Source of the DNA: Marivivens sp.
GTDB taxonomy: Bacteria > Pseudomonadota > Alphaproteobacteria > Rhodobacterales > Rhodobacteraceae
NCBI GenBank assembly: GCA_023255435.1
Contig: JALRIK010000005.1
Coordinates: forward strand, 1 to 49,222
Length of the DNA: 49,222 nucleotides
Direction of reading: 5' to 3'
Shown here: positions 20,911-30,852 of the stretch, one piece after another
How the letters are laid out: each line of letters begins with the position of its first letter
Numbering within the stretch: position 1 is the stretch's first letter
Notes under the pieces: model-generated
What the model was told of the DNA's origin: nothing
What the model saw: only the letters and a program-made list of their open reading frames with translations
Database searches by the model: none
Program-made: the position numbers and the translations under genes

Positions 20911-20982
20911 TTTGCATTTGTGGCGCAGTGTTTTTTTGGATAGCTCTTTCAGGGTTCGCCGCTGCAACCAAAGGTGTCCGTC

Positions 20983-21564
20983 ATGCCCGCTTTGAAACCG
21001 ACCGATTTTACCGGAACAATCGTCTGGCTCGGATTGATGCCCGAACGCTCGGGAAAACAGATCACAGCCGAGCGGCGCGAGACGCTCGATCTGACTTTTG
21101 CGGGGGCGGTCGGCGACGCGCATTATGGCGAAACACGTCCGTCTTGTGTGCGGGTGACAGCGCAATACCCCAAAGGCACCCCTATTCGGAACACCCGCCA
21201 GATTTCGCTGGTGAGCGAGGAAGAGTTGGCGCAGATCGCGCTCCGGCTCGGAATGGAGAGGATCGATCCGCTCTGGCTCGGGGCGACGGTCGTGGTGCGA
21301 GGCATCCCCGATTTCAGTTTCGTTCCTCCGTCCTCGCGGCTTCAATTCGAGAGCGGCGCAACGGTGACGGTCGACATGCAGAACCGCCCTTGTAGCGTTG
21401 TGCGCGATACGATCGCCGCCCATGAAAACGGGCAGGGCGCGGCATTTGTCCAAGCGGCACGCGGTCGTCGCGGTGTCACTGCTTGGGTCGAACGAGAGGG
21501 AAAGATCGCCGTCGGAGATGCGCTTCGGGTGCATGTTCCCGACCAGCGCGGATGGAAGCCCTAG
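20983..21564 (+). CDS. MOSC domain-containing protein
   Basis: GDAHYGETRPSCVRV...TRQISLVSEEELAQIA...GIPDFSFVPPSSRLQFESGATVTVDMQNRPC typical MOSC. Confidence 0.78.
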   Translation: MPALKPTDFTGTIVWLGLMPERSGKQITAERRETLDLTFAGAVGDAHYGETRPSCVRVTAQYPKGTPIRNTRQISLVSEEELAQIALRLGMERIDPLWLGATVVVRGIPDFSFVPPSSRLQFESGATVTVDMQNRPCSVVRDTIAAHENGQGAAFVQAARGRRGVTAWVEREGKIAVGDALRVHVPDQRGWKP

Positions 21565-21719
21565 GCCACAAAATGTTCCTATCGTGGAATTTGGTTTCCA
21601 CCTTGGGCGATTCCGCCCTCGAAAATGTCGGAAACGACCCCGTTCCTCTCTGGCGCTCCCGTTAGACCTAGGGCTAGAGAGCCGCGTGACATGTGCGGCG
21701 TTAGTTCTATGGAGGAGCA

Positions 21720-23396
21720 ATGAGCTACAAGACCGATATCCAGATCGCACGCGAGGCAAAGAAGAAACCGATTCAGGAAATCGGCGCCAAGCTTGGGATC
21801 GCAAGTGAACATTTGCTTCCCTATGGTCATGACAAAGCCAAACTGTCGCAAGATTTCATCAACAGCGTTCAGGGCAAGCCGAACGGCAAGCTTGTTCTCG
21901 TCACCGCGATCAACCCGACCCCCGCAGGCGAAGGCAAAACCACCACGACCGTCGGTCTGGGGGACGGCCTTAACCGCATTGGCAAGAAAGCCGCGATTTG
22001 TATCCGCGAAGCATCGCTCGGGCCGAACTTTGGGATGAAGGGTGGCGCTGCGGGTGGCGGTATGGCTCAGGTCGTTCCGATGGAAGACATGAACCTGCAC
22101 TTTACAGGTGACTTCCACGCGATCACCTCGGCGCACAACCTTCTCGCTGCGATGATCGACAACCATATCTATTGGGGCAACACGCTCGATATCGATATCC
22201 GCCGCGTGGCTTGGCGCCGTGTGATGGATATGAACGACCGCGCTCTGCGTCAGATCAACGTCTCGCTCGGCGGTGTGGCCAACGGCTTCCCGCGTGAAGC
22301 GGGCTTCGACATCACCGTTGCATCCGAAGTGATGGCGATCCTTTGCCTTGCAAAGGACCTCGAAGATCTCCAGCGTCGCCTTGGTGATATGATCGTCGCC
22401 TATCGCCGCGACAAAACCCCCGTTTATTGCCGCGATATCAAGGCCGATGGCGCAATGACCGTTCTTCTCAAGGACGCGATGCAGCCGAACCTTGTCCAGA
22501 CGCTCGAAAACAACCCTGCCTTTGTGCACGGCGGACCTTTCGCCAACATCGCACATGGTTGTAACTCGGTTATCGCTACGACCACCGCTCTCAAGATTGC
22601 GGATTACGTTGTGACCGAAGCCGGTTTCGGTGCCGACCTCGGTGCGGAAAAGTTCTTTGACATCAAGTGCCGCAAGGCAGGTCTAAAGCCTGATGCGGCC
22701 GTGATCGTCGCCACCGTGCGCGCGATGAAGATGAACGGCGGTGTTGCCAAGGCTGACCTTGGCGCGGAGAACGTCGATGCGGTCAAGAAAGGCTGTCCGA
22801 ACCTTGGTCGCCACATCTCGAACGTCAAATCGTTCGGTGTGCCTGTTGTCGTCGCCATCAACCATTTCGTCACCGATACCGACGCCGAGGTCGAAGCCGT
22901 CAAAGCTTATGTTGCCGAAATGGGCGCGGAAGCGATCCTGTGTAAGCATTGGGCCAAGGGTTCGGAAGGTATCGAGGATCTCGCCAAGAAAGTCGTCCAG
23001 CTTGCAGAAAGCGGATCGTCGAGCTTTGCGCCGCTCTATCCAGACGATATGTCGCTCTTCCAGAAGATCGACACCATCGCCAAGCGTATCTACCACGCCG
23101 ACGAAGTGATTGCGGATAAGAAAATCCGTGACCAGCTCAAGGAATGGGAAGCTCAGGGCTATGGCAATCTGCCGATCTGTATGGCCAAGACCCAGTATTC
23201 CTTCTCGACCGATCCGAACCTGCGCGGCGCGCCGACGGGTCATTCTGTTCCGATCCGCGAAGTGCGTCTTTCGGCAGGTGCAGGGTTCGTTGTCGTGATC
23301 TGCGGCGAGATCATGACCATGCCCGGTCTGCCCAAGGTGCCTTCGGCGGAAAACATCTGTCTCAATGACGACGGTCAGATCGAAGGTCTGTTCTAA
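21720..23396 (+). CDS. fhs: Formate--tetrahydrofolate ligase
   Basis: [45 protein letters not shown] ggaggag. Confidence 0.97.
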   Translation: MSYKTDIQIAREAKKKPIQEIGAKLGIASEHLLPYGHDKAKLSQDFINSVQGKPNGKLVLVTAINPTPAGEGKTTTTVGLGDGLNRIGKKAAICIREASLGPNFGMKGGAAGGGMAQVVPMEDMNLHFTGDFHAITSAHNLLAAMIDNHIYWGNTLDIDIRRVAWRRVMDMNDRALRQINVSLGGVANGFPREAGFDITVASEVMAILCLAKDLEDLQRRLGDMIVAYRRDKTPVYCRDIKADGAMTVLLKDAMQPNLVQTLENNPAFVHGGPFANIAHGCNSVIATTTALKIADYVVTEAGFGADLGAEKFFDIKCRKAGLKPDAAVIVATVRAMKMNGGVAKADLGAENVDAVKKGCPNLGRHISNVKSFGVPVVVAINHFVTDTDAEVEAVKAYVAEMGAEAILCKHWAKGSEGIEDLAKKVVQLAESGSSSFAPLYPDDMSLFQKIDTIAKRIYHADEVIADKKIRDQLKEWEAQGYGNLPICMAKTQYSFSTDPNLRGAPTGHSVPIREVRLSAGAGFVVVICGEIMTMPGLPKVPSAENICLNDDGQIEGLF

Positions 23397-23418
23397 GGTT
23401 ATTGAAATCCGAACACGG

Positions 23419-23449
23419 CGGGGGCAGGACGCGTTAACTTCTGCCCCCG
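23419..23449 (+). other. Intergenic stem-loop between fhs and folD
   Basis: CGGGGGCAG-N13-CTGCCCCCG perfect 9-bp stem, no T-run. Confidence 0.7.
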
Positions 23450-23526
23450 TCACCTACCGCTGTTGCGGCAATTTTGAACTTTCGGCCCGCGACACTGGGC
23501 CAATGTTATTTTTGGAGGTCGCCTGA

Positions 23527-24420
23527 ATGGCTGCAAAAGTGATCGACGGCAAAGCCTTTGCCGCTACCGTCCGCGAGAAAGTCGCTTCGCATGTTACCCG
23601 TCTCAAGGAAGAGAACGGAATCACGCCCGGGCTTGCCGTCGTGCTGGTGGGCGAAGATCCTGCCTCTCAGGTCTATGTGCGCTCCAAGGGTAAGCAGACG
23701 GTCGAAGTCGGTATGAATTCCTATGAGCACAAGCTCGACGCCTCCACATCCGAGGCGGACCTTTTGGCTCTTATCGACAAGCTGAACAACGATCCCGCCG
23801 TTCACGGTATTCTCGTGCAGCTCCCGCTGCCTTCGCATCTCAATTCCGATCTGGTGATCAACTCCATCGATCCCGCCAAGGATGTCGACGGCTTCCATAT
23901 TTCCAACGTGGGACTTCTCGGGACAGGCCAAAAGGCCATGGTGCCCTGCACCCCGCTTGGCTGTCTGATGATGCTGCGCGACTATCATGGGTCGCTCTCG
24001 GGCATGAATGCCGTTGTCATCGGGCGCTCCAACATCGTTGGCAAGCCGATGGCAAATCTTCTTCTCGGTGATAGCTGCACCGTCACGATCGCCCATTCGC
24101 GGACCAAGGATCTTGCCGCTGTTGTCCGTCAGGCCGATATCGTCGTTGCGGCTGTCGGTCGCCCCGAAATGGTGCATGGCGACTGGATCAAAGAGGGCGC
24201 GACTGTGATCGACGTAGGTATCAATCGCGTGGATGCCGGCGAGGGGAAAACCCGTCTGGTCGGCGATGTCCACTATGAGAGCGCCTCCGCGGTTGCCGGA
24301 GCGATCACCCCTGTTCCGGGTGGTGTCGGTCCGATGACGATCGCTTGCCTTCTGGCGAATACGCTCACCGCATGCTGCCGCGCGAACGGACTTGCCGAGC
24401 CCGAGGGCCTTACGGCTTGA
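23527..24420 (+). CDS. folD: Bifunctional methylene-THF dehydrogenase/cyclohydrolase
   Basis: [51 protein letters not shown]. Confidence 0.97.
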   Translation: MAAKVIDGKAFAATVREKVASHVTRLKEENGITPGLAVVLVGEDPASQVYVRSKGKQTVEVGMNSYEHKLDASTSEADLLALIDKLNNDPAVHGILVQLPLPSHLNSDLVINSIDPAKDVDGFHISNVGLLGTGQKAMVPCTPLGCLMMLRDYHGSLSGMNAVVIGRSNIVGKPMANLLLGDSCTVTIAHSRTKDLAAVVRQADIVVAAVGRPEMVHGDWIKEGATVIDVGINRVDAGEGKTRLVGDVHYESASAVAGAITPVPGGVGPMTIACLLANTLTACCRANGLAEPEGLTA

Positions 24421-24434
24421 ACAACGAACTGCAG

Positions 24435-24462
24435 AAAAACCCGCAATTAGGCGGGTTTTTTT
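24435..24462 (+). terminator. Intrinsic terminator after folD
   Basis: AAAAACCCGC-AATTAG-GCGGGTTTTTTT. Confidence 0.93.
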
Positions 24463-24516
24463 GTGCCTTGCGCTTGGTTTTTGGATAAGCCTCTGTCAGG
24501 TCAGACATGATTTGAT

Positions 24517-25290
24517 ATGAATTTCAGTATGTTTCAAGATTTCCACATTTTACCCGACAAGAGCAGGTTTCGGCGTTATGTGTTCATCTGGCTGATCGCG
24601 TGCTGTGTGCTCATGGTTTCGGCCCCCTTCGGCACATCGTTTTTGTCCTTTGGCCAGAGGCTTTTGTACTGGCCGATCATGGTCGGTGCGGCCCTTGCTC
24701 TCTCTGGCATACTCCGGTCCGTCATCCCGTCATTCGGCACCCTGACCGTCCTGTGGGACGCTGTGATCGGTGCGGTTTTTGCCCTCTGTTTCGTGCCCGT
24801 GATTTGGATCATGACGGAATTCGTGTTGCGCTTTTCGACCCTGACGCGTGATGATCTTGTCGTCCTGCTCAGAGATATTACGGTCTTTTCAATTGCGGTT
24901 TCGATTGTGCGTGGACGTCTGGAGCGGCGGCGGGCTCCCCTTCTGACCGAAGAGGTTGCTGCTAGCGCAGAGAAGCCGCGGCTTTTCGAGCGATTGGAGG
25001 CCAATGGCGACGTGCAGTTCATGCGGCTTGTCGCGAATGATCACTATGTCGAGGTGGTGCTCGATAACGGAAACTCCGAGCGGCTGCTCCTAAGGCTGAG
25101 GGACGCAGTGGCGGAAATCGAACCGGTCGAGGGCCTTTATACCCACCGCTCGCATTGGGTGTGCCGGGCGTTCGTCGTCAGAGGTCGACGGATTGAAGGA
25201 CGTGATTTCATTGAGATGGCCGATGGCGCCCTTGTGCCGGTCTCTCGGACTTTCAAAGCAAATGTCATTGAAAGCGGGATCACATTCTAG
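24517..25290 (+). CDS. Membrane-anchored LytTR-domain transcriptional regulator
   Basis: N-terminal hydrophobic segments plus C-terminal LVANDHYVEVVLDNGNSERLLLRLRDAVAEIEPVEGLYTHRSHWVCRAFV (LytTR). Confidence 0.85.
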   Translation: MNFSMFQDFHILPDKSRFRRYVFIWLIACCVLMVSAPFGTSFLSFGQRLLYWPIMVGAALALSGILRSVIPSFGTLTVLWDAVIGAVFALCFVPVIWIMTEFVLRFSTLTRDDLVVLLRDITVFSIAVSIVRGRLERRRAPLLTEEVAASAEKPRLFERLEANGDVQFMRLVANDHYVEVVLDNGNSERLLLRLRDAVAEIEPVEGLYTHRSHWVCRAFVVRGRRIEGRDFIEMADGALVPVSRTFKANVIESGITF

Positions 25291-26426
25291 ACCACGCGTG
25301 TCACCAATCCGCCCGCATGGCGCTGGATCTGCCCTTCGAGTTCGAGCGCGACCAAGAGGGGCGAAATTTCTTTTGCTGTCGACGCAAGGTCGCGGATCAA
25401 TTGATCCTCGGCAAGCGGTGAAGGGCCGAGCTTGTCGAGGATCTGGCGGTGGAGCACCGCCGCTTCGCGTAGGGGAAGCTGTCTCTGGGTCGGCGGGACA
25501 GGGGCGGGTTCGCAGAGGGTTTGCGGTGGCTTCGTCTGTTGCAAGGCGTCGATCACATCCTCGGCCGAGCGGATCAAGGTCGCCCCATCGCGGATCAGGG
25601 CATTACAGCCCCCCGCGCGCCCATCGAAAGGGTGACCGGGGACAGCGAAGACCTCTCGCCCTTGGGAGAGTGCGCTTTGGGTGGTGATGAGGGTGCCCGA
25701 GCGTGATGCCGCTTCGATGACGACGACGGCTTGGGCGATCCCCGAGACGATTCGGTTGCGCGGCGGGAAATGGCGGGCTTGTGGGACAAGGCCCATGGGT
25801 TGCTCGGAAATCCGAAGGCCGTTTTCCACGATTTTTGCCGCCAGTGCTTCGTTTTCCTTGGGGTAAATCACATCCACGCCGCCTGCTTGGACAGCGATCG
25901 TTCCGACGGGAAGTGCGGCGTCATGCGCGGCGGTGTCGATCCCGCGTGCAAGGCCCGAAACCACGCAATACCCCGCGGCACCAAGATCAACGGCAAGCTT
26001 TCGCGCCATACGAAGGCCAAGTGAAGAGGCATTGCGCGCGCCGACGATCGCGATTGTCGGCTTTGCAAGGACGTCCGACGTGCCAAGCATCCACAGAAGA
26101 GGCGGCGCATCCGATATCTGGGCAAGGAGATCGGGATATACTGTTTCACCGATGGCGACGAGACGGGCACGGGCCTTGCGACCTGCGTTGAATTCGGCGG
26201 CAATCACGCCCTCGGGGCAGGGGGTATAGTCATTGACACCCGCAGCGCGTGCCACTTCGGGGAGGGCGGATAAGGCAGCCTTGGCAGTGCCGAATTCGCC
26301 CAGCATCCGATAAAACGTTGAAATCCCGACACGGCGCGAGCGTAACAGGCGGAGCCAAGCGAAGCGTTCTTCTTCCGTGGTGGGTGGGAGTGGGGGGTGA
26401 GTGGAAGAGGTTGTGTCCTCGGTCAT
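25287..26426 (-). CDS. dprA: DNA processing protein DprA
   Basis: AIVGARNASSLGLRMARKLAVDLGAAGYCVVSGLARGIDTAAH; PRNRIVSGIAQAVVVIEAASRSGTLITTQSALSQGREVFAVPG. Confidence 0.95.
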   Translation of the reverse strand: MTEDTTSSTHPPLPPTTEEERFAWLRLLRSRRVGISTFYRMLGEFGTAKAALSALPEVARAAGVNDYTPCPEGVIAAEFNAGRKARARLVAIGETVYPDLLAQISDAPPLLWMLGTSDVLAKPTIAIVGARNASSLGLRMARKLAVDLGAAGYCVVSGLARGIDTAAHDAALPVGTIAVQAGGVDVIYPKENEALAAKIVENGLRISEQPMGLVPQARHFPPRNRIVSGIAQAVVVIEAASRSGTLITTQSALSQGREVFAVPGHPFDGRAGGCNALIRDGATLIRSAEDVIDALQQTKPPQTLCEPAPVPPTQRQLPLREAAVLHRQILDKLGPSPLAEDQLIRDLASTAKEISPLLVALELEGQIQRHAGGLVTRVV

Positions 26427-26498
26427 CCTTCGCTCCGTCCTGTTACAGGATCATGTATAGGAGCGAAGGGTTAACCCAAGATTAAGAGCGGAAAACTT

Positions 26499-27920
26499 TT
26501 ATGCTCCGCTCCCGCCGACCGTAAGGCCGCCGATCAGAAGCGAGGGCTGACCGACGCCTACAGGCACCCATTGACCCGCTTTGCCACAATTTCCGATGCC
26601 AGGATCAAGCGCCATATCGTTGCCGATCCCGCGGATTTTTTTCATTGCGGCAGGACCATCGCCGATGAGGGTCGCGCCCTTGACCGGCGCGCCCACGACA
26701 CCGTTCTTGACGCGGTAGGCCTCTGTGCAGCTAAAGACGAATTTGCCGTTGGTGATATCGACTTGTCCCCCGCTGAACCCGACCGCATAGATCCCGTCCT
26801 TGAGTTCGGAGATAAGTTCGGCGCGGGTCGCGTCCCCGCCAAGCATATAGGTGTTCGTCATGCGCGGCATCGGCATGTGTTCAAAGCTCTCGCGGCGACC
26901 GTTTCCTGTCGCGGGCACGCCCATCAGTCTGGCGTTCTGGCGGTCCTGCATATAGCCGACCAGAATGCCGTCTTCGATCAGAACGTTTTTGCCCGATGGG
27001 GTGCCTTCGTCGTCGACCGTGATGGAACCGCGACGTCCGGGGATCTTGCCGTCGTCCAGAACGGTGACCCCCTTGGCCGCGACCTGTTGGCCGACCAGCC
27101 CTGTGAAGGCGCTTGATCCTTTGCGGTTGAAGTCCCCTTCAAGTCCGTGACCGACAGCTTCGTGCAGCAAAACCCCGGGCCAGCCATTGCCAAGCACGAC
27201 GTCCATAACACCTGCGGGCGCGGCTTCGGCTTCGAGATTGACGAGCGCCACCCGAAGCGCTTCGCGCACGGCTGGTTCCCAATTATCGCGGCTGATCAGA
27301 CCGATGAGACCTTCTCGACCACCTCCACCGTGGCCGCCGCTTTCCCGACGACCGTTTTCCTCGACGATGACCGAGACGTTCACACGGCTCATCGGGCGGG
27401 TATCGGTCACCATCGTACCTTCGGGACGGAGGATCACCACTTCCTGAAGCGAGGCGGCGACGGTTGCCGAGACCTGAACGACGCGCGGGTCGAGTTCACG
27501 TGCAAACGCATCGATTTCCTTGAGTGCGTCGATTTTGGCGGGAAAGGTCGCTTGGGCGATCGGGTCTTCATCCGTGTAGAGCTTGACGTTGGTCGGACGC
27601 GGCGCCTGCGCCAATGTGCCGCCCCCTTCGCCGATGGCAAGGCGGGCGGTCGCAACAGCGCGCTTGATCGCGTTTTCGTCAATGGTCGTCGAATGGGCAT
27701 AGCCCGCTGTTTCGCCGCGCACCGCACGAAGACCGAATCCCTCGGAGGCGTTGTAACTTGCTGTTTTGACGCGACCATCGTCGTAAGAGAGAACCTCGGA
27801 GCGGCGACGCTCTAGAAACAATTCGCCGTCATCCGCGCCCAGAGTCGCCTCTTGAAGCAGTTTCAGGGCCGAATCTTGGTCCAAATTGGTCTCGAAGGGG
27901 CGAAAAGCGTCTTGTGTCAT
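26499..27920 (-). CDS. tldD: Metalloprotease TldD
   Basis: LLHEAVGHGLEGDFNRKGSSAFTGLVGQQVAAKGVTVLDDG (HExxxH), GISGG-like GFSGGQVDITNGKFVFSCTEAYRV. Confidence 0.95.
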   Translation of the reverse strand: MTQDAFRPFETNLDQDSALKLLQEATLGADDGELFLERRRSEVLSYDDGRVKTASYNASEGFGLRAVRGETAGYAHSTTIDENAIKRAVATARLAIGEGGGTLAQAPRPTNVKLYTDEDPIAQATFPAKIDALKEIDAFARELDPRVVQVSATVAASLQEVVILRPEGTMVTDTRPMSRVNVSVIVEENGRRESGGHGGGGREGLIGLISRDNWEPAVREALRVALVNLEAEAAPAGVMDVVLGNGWPGVLLHEAVGHGLEGDFNRKGSSAFTGLVGQQVAAKGVTVLDDGKIPGRRGSITVDDEGTPSGKNVLIEDGILVGYMQDRQNARLMGVPATGNGRRESFEHMPMPRMTNTYMLGGDATRAELISELKDGIYAVGFSGGQVDITNGKFVFSCTEAYRVKNGVVGAPVKGATLIGDGPAAMKKIRGIGNDMALDPGIGNCGKAGQWVPVGVGQPSLLIGGLTVGGSGA

Positions 27921-27942
27921 GTCTCGTTTTCCCGCGGCAACG

Positions 27943-27956
27943 TTGATTTAGATCAA
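27943..27956 (+). promoter_or_regulatory. FNR/FnrL-type binding site
   Basis: TTGAT-TTAG-ATCAA, perfect match to TTGAT-N4-ATCAA in the divergent tldD/coxB intergenic region. Confidence 0.75.
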
Positions 27957-28049
27957 AAAGCGTCCGTTTGCCGCAATACCAGTTCTTGAGTTGTGCGTCA
28001 GGATATGGGATCAGCGACACCGGATACAACGGGATTCCGTCCAATTGAT

Positions 28050-28077
28050 TTGTGCGGGGTTCTCACGGGGCTAGAAT
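28050..28077 (+). promoter_or_regulatory. Putative sigma70-type promoter for coxB
   Basis: TTGTGC - 16 nt - TAGAAT, 26 nt before the coxB ATG. Confidence 0.4.
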
Positions 28078-28103
28078 GCGCTCCATCAAGAACAGGGTAT
28101 GAC

Positions 28104-28967
28104 ATGCGAATGACCAACTTTGTCACCAAGCTTGCGGCAGCTGCCGGGCTGATCCTTTCGGGCGCCGCAGCCTCCGCTCAAGCGGTAAACCAGAAACTGG
28201 AAATCATCGGCCAGCCGACCCCGGATGCAATGGGCTTCCAGCCTGCATCGACCGAGCTTGCTCGTGACCTTCAATGGCTCGACGGCCTGATCCTTTTCAT
28301 CATCACCGGCATCGTGATCTTTGTTTGCGCGCTGCTCGTTTGGGTGATCGTGCGCTATAACCGCCGTTCGAACCCGAACCCCGCGACGTTCACGCACAAC
28401 TCGCCGCTTGAAATCGCATGGACGATCATCCCGATCGCGATCCTTGTTTTCATCGGTTCGTTTTCGCTTCCGGTTCTGTTCAAGCAGCAGGAAATCCCGC
28501 AGGGCGACGTGACCATCAAGGTCACCGGCTACCAGTGGTATTGGGGCTATGAGTATGTTGACGAAGGTATTGCCTTCGACAGCTATATGATCGGTGCCGA
28601 TGCGAACAACATGCTGACGCCCGAAGTTTCTGCCCAGCTTGCCGAAGCAGGCTACACCGACCAGCAGTTCCTTCTTGCCACCGATACCGCAGTGGTCGTC
28701 CCCGTCGGTAAGACCATCGTCATGCAGCTGACGGGTGCGGATGTGATCCACTCCTGGACCATCCCTGCATTCGGTGTGAAGCAGGACGCTGTTCCCGGCC
28801 GTCTTGCCCAGCTTTGGTTCGCGGCAGAGAAAGAAGGCATCTATTTCGGCCAGTGCTCGGAACTTTGCGGTATCGCGCACGCCTATATGCCGATCACCGT
28901 CAAAGTGGTGAGCGAAGAAGCCTATGCCGAGTGGCTTGAAGCCGCCAAGGTAGAGAACGGCGTCTAA
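28104..28967 (+). CDS. coxB: Cytochrome c oxidase subunit II
   Basis: Signal peptide; [12 protein letters not shown]; CuA motif [21 protein letters not shown]. Confidence 0.97.
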   Translation: MRMTNFVTKLAAAAGLILSGAAASAQAVNQKLEIIGQPTPDAMGFQPASTELARDLQWLDGLILFIITGIVIFVCALLVWVIVRYNRRSNPNPATFTHNSPLEIAWTIIPIAILVFIGSFSLPVLFKQQEIPQGDVTIKVTGYQWYWGYEYVDEGIAFDSYMIGADANNMLTPEVSAQLAEAGYTDQQFLLATDTAVVVPVGKTIVMQLTGADVIHSWTIPAFGVKQDAVPGRLAQLWFAAEKEGIYFGQCSELCGIAHAYMPITVKVVSEEAYAEWLEAAKVENGV

Positions 28968-29057
28968 AGCGCCGCGCCGACACCTGATCAAGGTCGCAGC
29001 GATGTGAATGGGCGAAGGTAAACTTCGGCTTACCTTCAACGCCATCGAAAACCGCAG

Positions 29058-30014
29058 ATGGATTTGGACCGAATGACCGACGTGAATATGCAAGACACGA
29101 CATACGAGGCAGGGATGGGCGACTACTTCGCGCTCCTCAAGCCGCGCGTCATGTCGCTTGTCGTGTTCACCGCTTTGGTGGGCCTTTTTGTGGCACCCGT
29201 CCCGGTGCATCCGTTCATCGCCTTTGTCGGCATCCTCTGTGTTGCTGTCGGCGCCGGTGCTTCGGGCGCGCTGAACATGTGGTGGGATGCGGACATCGAT
29301 CGCATCATGCGCCGCACCGCCAAGCGTCCGATCCCCTCGGGCCGTGTGCAACCCGAAGAGGCTTTGGCCATCGGTCTTGCGCTCTCGGGGTTTTCGGTTG
29401 TTCTACTGGCGTTGGCCACCAACTTTCTGGCGGCCTTCCTGCTTGCTTTTACCATTTTCTTCTATGCCGTCGTCTATTCGATGTGGCTCAAGCGCTCGAC
29501 GCCGCAGAACATCGTGATCGGCGGACTATCTGGTGCCTTGCCGCCGATGATCGGTTGGGCGATTGCCACGGGTTCGATCAGCGTTGAATCGGTGTTGATG
29601 ACGGCTCTGATCTTTATGTGGACGCCGCCCCATTTCTGGGCGCTCGCGATCTTCGTGAAATCGGACTATGGAAATGCAGGTGTGCCGATGCTCACCGAGA
29701 CCCATGGCCGCCGCGTGACGCGCAACCACATCATGGGCTATATGGTTGCCCTTGTTCCCGTTTCGCTTGCCATTGCCTTTACCTCGATCGGTGGCCCGAT
29801 CTATCTTGCGGTTGCGCTGATCTGGAACGCTTGGTTCCTGAGCGCCTGCTACAAGGTGTGGCGCCGCGACGAAGAGACCGCCGAAGCGGATGGCTTTGCT
29901 GCCGAGCGTGCAGCTTTCAAGGTATCGCTCGCCTATCTCTTCTTGCACTTTGTCGCTTTGTTCGCCGAAGCAGCCCTTGCCCCCCTTGGATTTGGAGGCT
30001 GGTCATGGCTCTGA
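29058..30014 (+). CDS. ctaB: Heme O synthase (protoheme IX farnesyltransferase)
   Basis: GALNMWWDADIDRIMRRTAKRPIPSGRV (UbiA-type ND-x-x-DxxxD-like motif); TPPHFWALAIF. Confidence 0.95.
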   Translation: MDLDRMTDVNMQDTTYEAGMGDYFALLKPRVMSLVVFTALVGLFVAPVPVHPFIAFVGILCVAVGAGASGALNMWWDADIDRIMRRTAKRPIPSGRVQPEEALAIGLALSGFSVVLLALATNFLAAFLLAFTIFFYAVVYSMWLKRSTPQNIVIGGLSGALPPMIGWAIATGSISVESVLMTALIFMWTPPHFWALAIFVKSDYGNAGVPMLTETHGRRVTRNHIMGYMVALVPVSLAIAFTSIGGPIYLAVALIWNAWFLSACYKVWRRDEETAEADGFAAERAAFKVSLAYLFLHFVALFAEAALAPLGFGGWSWL

Positions 30015-30229
30015 AGGTAGAACACGAGCTTCATGCACGCCGTAAGAACCGTAACTTCGGTGTTCTTGGCCTGCTTATTGTCTTTGTTGCGATCGTCTTC
30101 GGCTTGACCGTCGTCAAGGTTCTCCAACTCGGAGACGCGAAGAAGTTCGAACGTTTCGACCATGTCGCCCGTCCCGCACTGGCTGTTGGTGCGCAGGAGG
30201 GTCAATCAGCGGAGGGTGCCTCTCAATGA
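30005..30229 (+). CDS. Small single-TM protein, CtaF/CoxF-like, between ctaB and ctaG
   Basis: 74 aa MALKVEHELHARRKNRNFGVLGLLIVFVAIVFGLTVVKVLQLGD...; ATG at 30005 inside the track ORF 29618..30229; ATGA overlap with ctaG. Confidence 0.75.
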   Translation: MALKVEHELHARRKNRNFGVLGLLIVFVAIVFGLTVVKVLQLGDAKKFERFDHVARPALAVGAQEGQSAEGASQ

Positions 30230-30828
30230 CGCTTTTCCCGAATATCAAAGGACCGAAGCGGACTGTTATCCAACTCGTGAGCGTCGTGTTCATCATGGGC
30301 GCTTTGGCATGGGCCTCAGTCCCGTTCTACTCGTGGTTCTGCCGTGTCACCGGATTTGGCGGTGCGACCAATATCGCGACCTCGGAGAGCGATGTGATCC
30401 TCGATCAGGAGATCACGATCCGCTTTGATGCGTCGACCGATCGCGACATGCCTTGGCAGTTCACCCCGTCGCAGCGCGAAATGACCGTAAAGATCGGCCA
30501 GACCGCACTCGCGTTCTATGAAGCGCATAACCCGACCGACAAACCAGTTGCTGGTCAGGCCGCTTATAACGTGACCCCCTATGCCGCAGGCGGGTTCTTC
30601 GACAAGATCGAATGCTTCTGCTTTACCGAGCAGGTGCTTCAACCCGGTGAAACGGTGCAAATGCCCGTGAGCTTCTTTGTTGATCCCGCTATCGTCGAGG
30701 ACCGCGAAGGAAAATACGTGCATACCATCACGCTGAGTTATACTTTTTACCAGATCGACCTGCCCGAGGAAGAACGGCAAGCTGCTCTGGACATCGAGGC
30801 GCCCGTCGCCACCACTGACCTGAATTAA
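30226..30828 (+). CDS. ctaG: Cytochrome c oxidase assembly protein CtaG/Cox11
   Basis: YSWFCRVTGFGG; FDKIECFCFTEQVLQPGETVQMPVSFFVDP (Cox11 CFCF copper motif). Confidence 0.96.
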   Translation: MTLFPNIKGPKRTVIQLVSVVFIMGALAWASVPFYSWFCRVTGFGGATNIATSESDVILDQEITIRFDASTDRDMPWQFTPSQREMTVKIGQTALAFYEAHNPTDKPVAGQAAYNVTPYAAGGFFDKIECFCFTEQVLQPGETVQMPVSFFVDPAIVEDREGKYVHTITLSYTFYQIDLPEEERQAALDIEAPVATTDLN

Positions 30829-30852
30829 GACCAAGCCGCAGGGAACACTGAC

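Noticed and set aside
21565-21719. Known THF riboswitch upstream of fhs
   Set aside because: I could not match the hairpins to a folate riboswitch consensus by eye; kept only as an unassigned structured leader.
24517-26426. Competence locus controlled by the LytTR regulator next to dprA
   Set aside because: Genes are convergent and dprA is a widespread housekeeping gene; adjacency alone does not support a ComE-like link.
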